From assembly GCA_035274225.1 (NCBI GenBank), contig DATEOK010000017.1, positions 1 to 6,637 of the forward strand: DNA of 6,637 nucleotides, read 5' to 3'. The notes under the pieces were generated by a model. It was not told the origin of the DNA. It saw only the letters and a program-made list of their open reading frames with translations, and did not search any database. A program made the position numbers and the translations under genes. Positions 5,699 to 6,637 of the stretch are shown one piece after another (the first letter of the stretch is position 1; each line of letters begins with the position of its first letter). This stretch comes from Dongia_A sp035274225 (lineage in GTDB: Bacteria > Pseudomonadota > Alphaproteobacteria > Dongiales > Dongiaceae).

Positions 5699-6637
5699 CG
5701 GCTGCCTCCGAGGTCCATCGGCCAGGGATTCTCCGCGTGCGGCGCCACCGCTTTCTTGCGCTGGTCGGCCAGCACCTGCTCCACCGGCACGATGTTCCGA
5801 ACATGCCCGCCCATCAGGCGATAGTCCTCCAGCCGCATGGTGAACTCGATCGGGAACACCAGCGCCGGCGTCGGCACATAGCCGGTCGAGCGGTCCGGCA
5901 TGCGCGCGACGTCGACCATCACGGTGATGCCGCCGCCCGGCCAGACATAGGCCGGCGCGCCGCCGCAGGTGACGCGGGTCAGCTTGTCCTTCACCGACAG
6001 GGTGAGGCGCACCGGGTTCTCGGTGACGCCGGCGCGCAAGCTGCCGCCCGCACCGCCCATGAACAGCACGGTGCTGAGCGCCGGCTCGCAATTCTCCGCG
6101 ATGCGCGCCACCAGCTTGTCGATATCGGCTGGCGGATCGGCTGGGCGCGGCTTCAGCTGCTCGTCCAGCACGTACCAGGCGTAGTGCTCGCCGGTGGTCG
6201 AGACCATGAACAGGCGCAGGCCCGGCCACGCCGTCTTGGGATCGAACCTCTCGACGATCTCCAGCGGATCCTTCAAGTCGGTGCCGCCCCAGCCGAGACC
6301 CGGCTTGGCGACCTGGAAATAGCGGCCGGGCGTCGACTTGCGACCGCGGATCTTGATGCCGCTCGGCCTGGCGTCGAGCATGCGGCCGGCCTGGTGCTCG
6401 GTAAAGATGCCGGTGATGTGCTCGTCCACCACCACCACTTCGTCGGCAAGGCCGAACCACTGCTTGGCGAAGATGCCGGTGACGGCGGAGCCGCAGCCGA
6501 CGCGCATGCGCTCTTCCGAATGGCCGTCGACGATCGGCGCCGTGTCGGCCTGCACCACGATGGTGGAGCCGCCGTCGATCGACATCTCCACCGCTTCCTT
6601 GTTGCACAGGCGCATCATGGCATCGCAGGTGACGTTG
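5695..6637 (-). CDS. hnr: 6-hydroxynicotinate reductase, C-terminal 313 residues (5'-truncated by window edge)
   Basis: The frame is open to the right edge; no start is visible and the methionine codon at 6618 is internal. The visible part begins NVTCDAMMRLCNKEAV. Conserved stretches recognised as the Hnr family are RMRVGCGSAVTGIFAKQWFG, DEVVVVDEHITG, EHQAGRML, GRKSTPGRYFQVAKPGLGWG, PGLRLFMVSTTGEHYAWYVL, ENCEPALSTVLFMGGAGGSL, AGVTENPV, TCGGAPAYVWPGGGITVMVD and GYVPTPALVFPIEF. In E. barkeri the enzyme reduces 6-hydroxynicotinate to 1,4,5,6-tetrahydro-6-oxonicotinate and contains covalently bound flavin, one [2Fe-2S] and two [4Fe-4S] clusters. The cluster-binding N-terminal region must lie mostly beyond 6637; C4 and C11 of the visible part and C44 in VGCGS are possible contributors. 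No canonical ApbE target motif (D-x-x-S/T-G/A-A-T) is obvious in the visible part. It is followed by UPF0280 with an ATGA overlap and belongs with ena downstream. A related N-heterocycle reductase is the alternative. Confidence 0.85.
   Translation of the reverse strand, partial: NVTCDAMMRLCNKEAVEMSIDGGSTIVVQADTAPIVDGHSEERMRVGCGSAVTGIFAKQWFGLADEVVVVDEHITGIFTEHQAGRMLDARPSGIKIRGRKSTPGRYFQVAKPGLGWGGTDLKDPLEIVERFDPKTAWPGLRLFMVSTTGEHYAWYVLDEQLKPRPADPPADIDKLVARIAENCEPALSTVLFMGGAGGSLRAGVTENPVRLTLSVKDKLTRVTCGGAPAYVWPGGGITVMVDVARMPDRSTGYVPTPALVFPIEFTMRLEDYRLMGGHVRNIVPVEQVLADQRKKAVAPHAENPWPMDLGGSR

Noticed and set aside
4841..6607. A single 588-codon minus-strand open frame running through UPF0280 and across hnr
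   Set aside because: Only the last 285 codons are protein-like. The upstream part is Arg/Ala/Gly/His-rich and lies out of frame with the clearly conserved hnr sequence. The ATG at 5698 with GGAGG and an ATGA overlap explains the real start.
5695..6618. Treating the ATG at 6618 as the true start of hnr
   Set aside because: The frame stays open upstream to the window edge with family-like residues (NVTCDA), there is no ribosome site, and the iron-sulfur region expected of Hnr would be missing.
1..6637. CRISPR array, tRNA/rRNA genes, insertion sequences or phage genes
   Set aside because: No regular short repeats with spacers, no cloverleaf or rRNA segments, and no transposase or integrase motifs; almost every base lies in metabolic or membrane-protein genes.

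Overview
This window comes from a GC-rich bacterial chromosome, most likely an alphaproteobacterium of the Bradyrhizobium/Azorhizobium/Rhodopseudomonas kind. That placement rests on GC-rich third positions, dense operon packing with overlapping start and stop codons, and the mix of genes. It is an inference, not a phylogenetic result.

Layout: (1) 1-501, minus strand: the N-terminal 167 codons of an enolase-superfamily enzyme (mandelate racemase/muconate lactonizing type), cut by the left edge. (2) 502-737: a divergent intergenic region with a candidate sigma-70 promoter and a strong GC hairpin just before the next gene. (3) 738-1487, plus strand: a TerC-family integral membrane protein. (4) 1484-6637, minus strand: one tightly packed unit. 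In transcription order it holds the C-terminal part of 6-hydroxynicotinate reductase (hnr, cut by the right edge), a UPF0280/ApbE-superfamily protein, a DUF1185 (PF06684) protein, a MarR regulator, a second DUF1185 protein, enamidase (ena) and, after a 38-nt gap, a glutathione peroxidase. Junctions inside the unit are ATGA overlaps or gaps of about a dozen bases or less, and several Shine-Dalgarno sequences lie on the stop codon of the previous gene. The terC-like gene and gpx converge and overlap by 4 nt.

Working together: in Eubacterium barkeri, Hnr reduces 6-hydroxynicotinate to 1,4,5,6-tetrahydro-6-oxonicotinate and enamidase opens that ring to 2-formylglutarate and ammonia. Finding both genes in one operon points to a reductive nicotinate (or related N-heterocycle) pathway, as reported physiologically for Azorhizobium. 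The MarR protein resembles nicotinate regulators of the NicR/BpsR type and is probably the local switch. E. barkeri Hnr carries a covalently bound flavin, and the next gene here belongs to the superfamily of the flavin transferase ApbE, so UPF0280 is a plausible maturation factor for Hnr. The two DUF1185 paralogues have no known reaction; their placement between hnr and ena makes them candidates for an undescribed step or accessory role. The upstream genes (operon promoter, Hnr iron-sulfur N-terminus, nicotinate hydroxylase if present) lie beyond the right edge.
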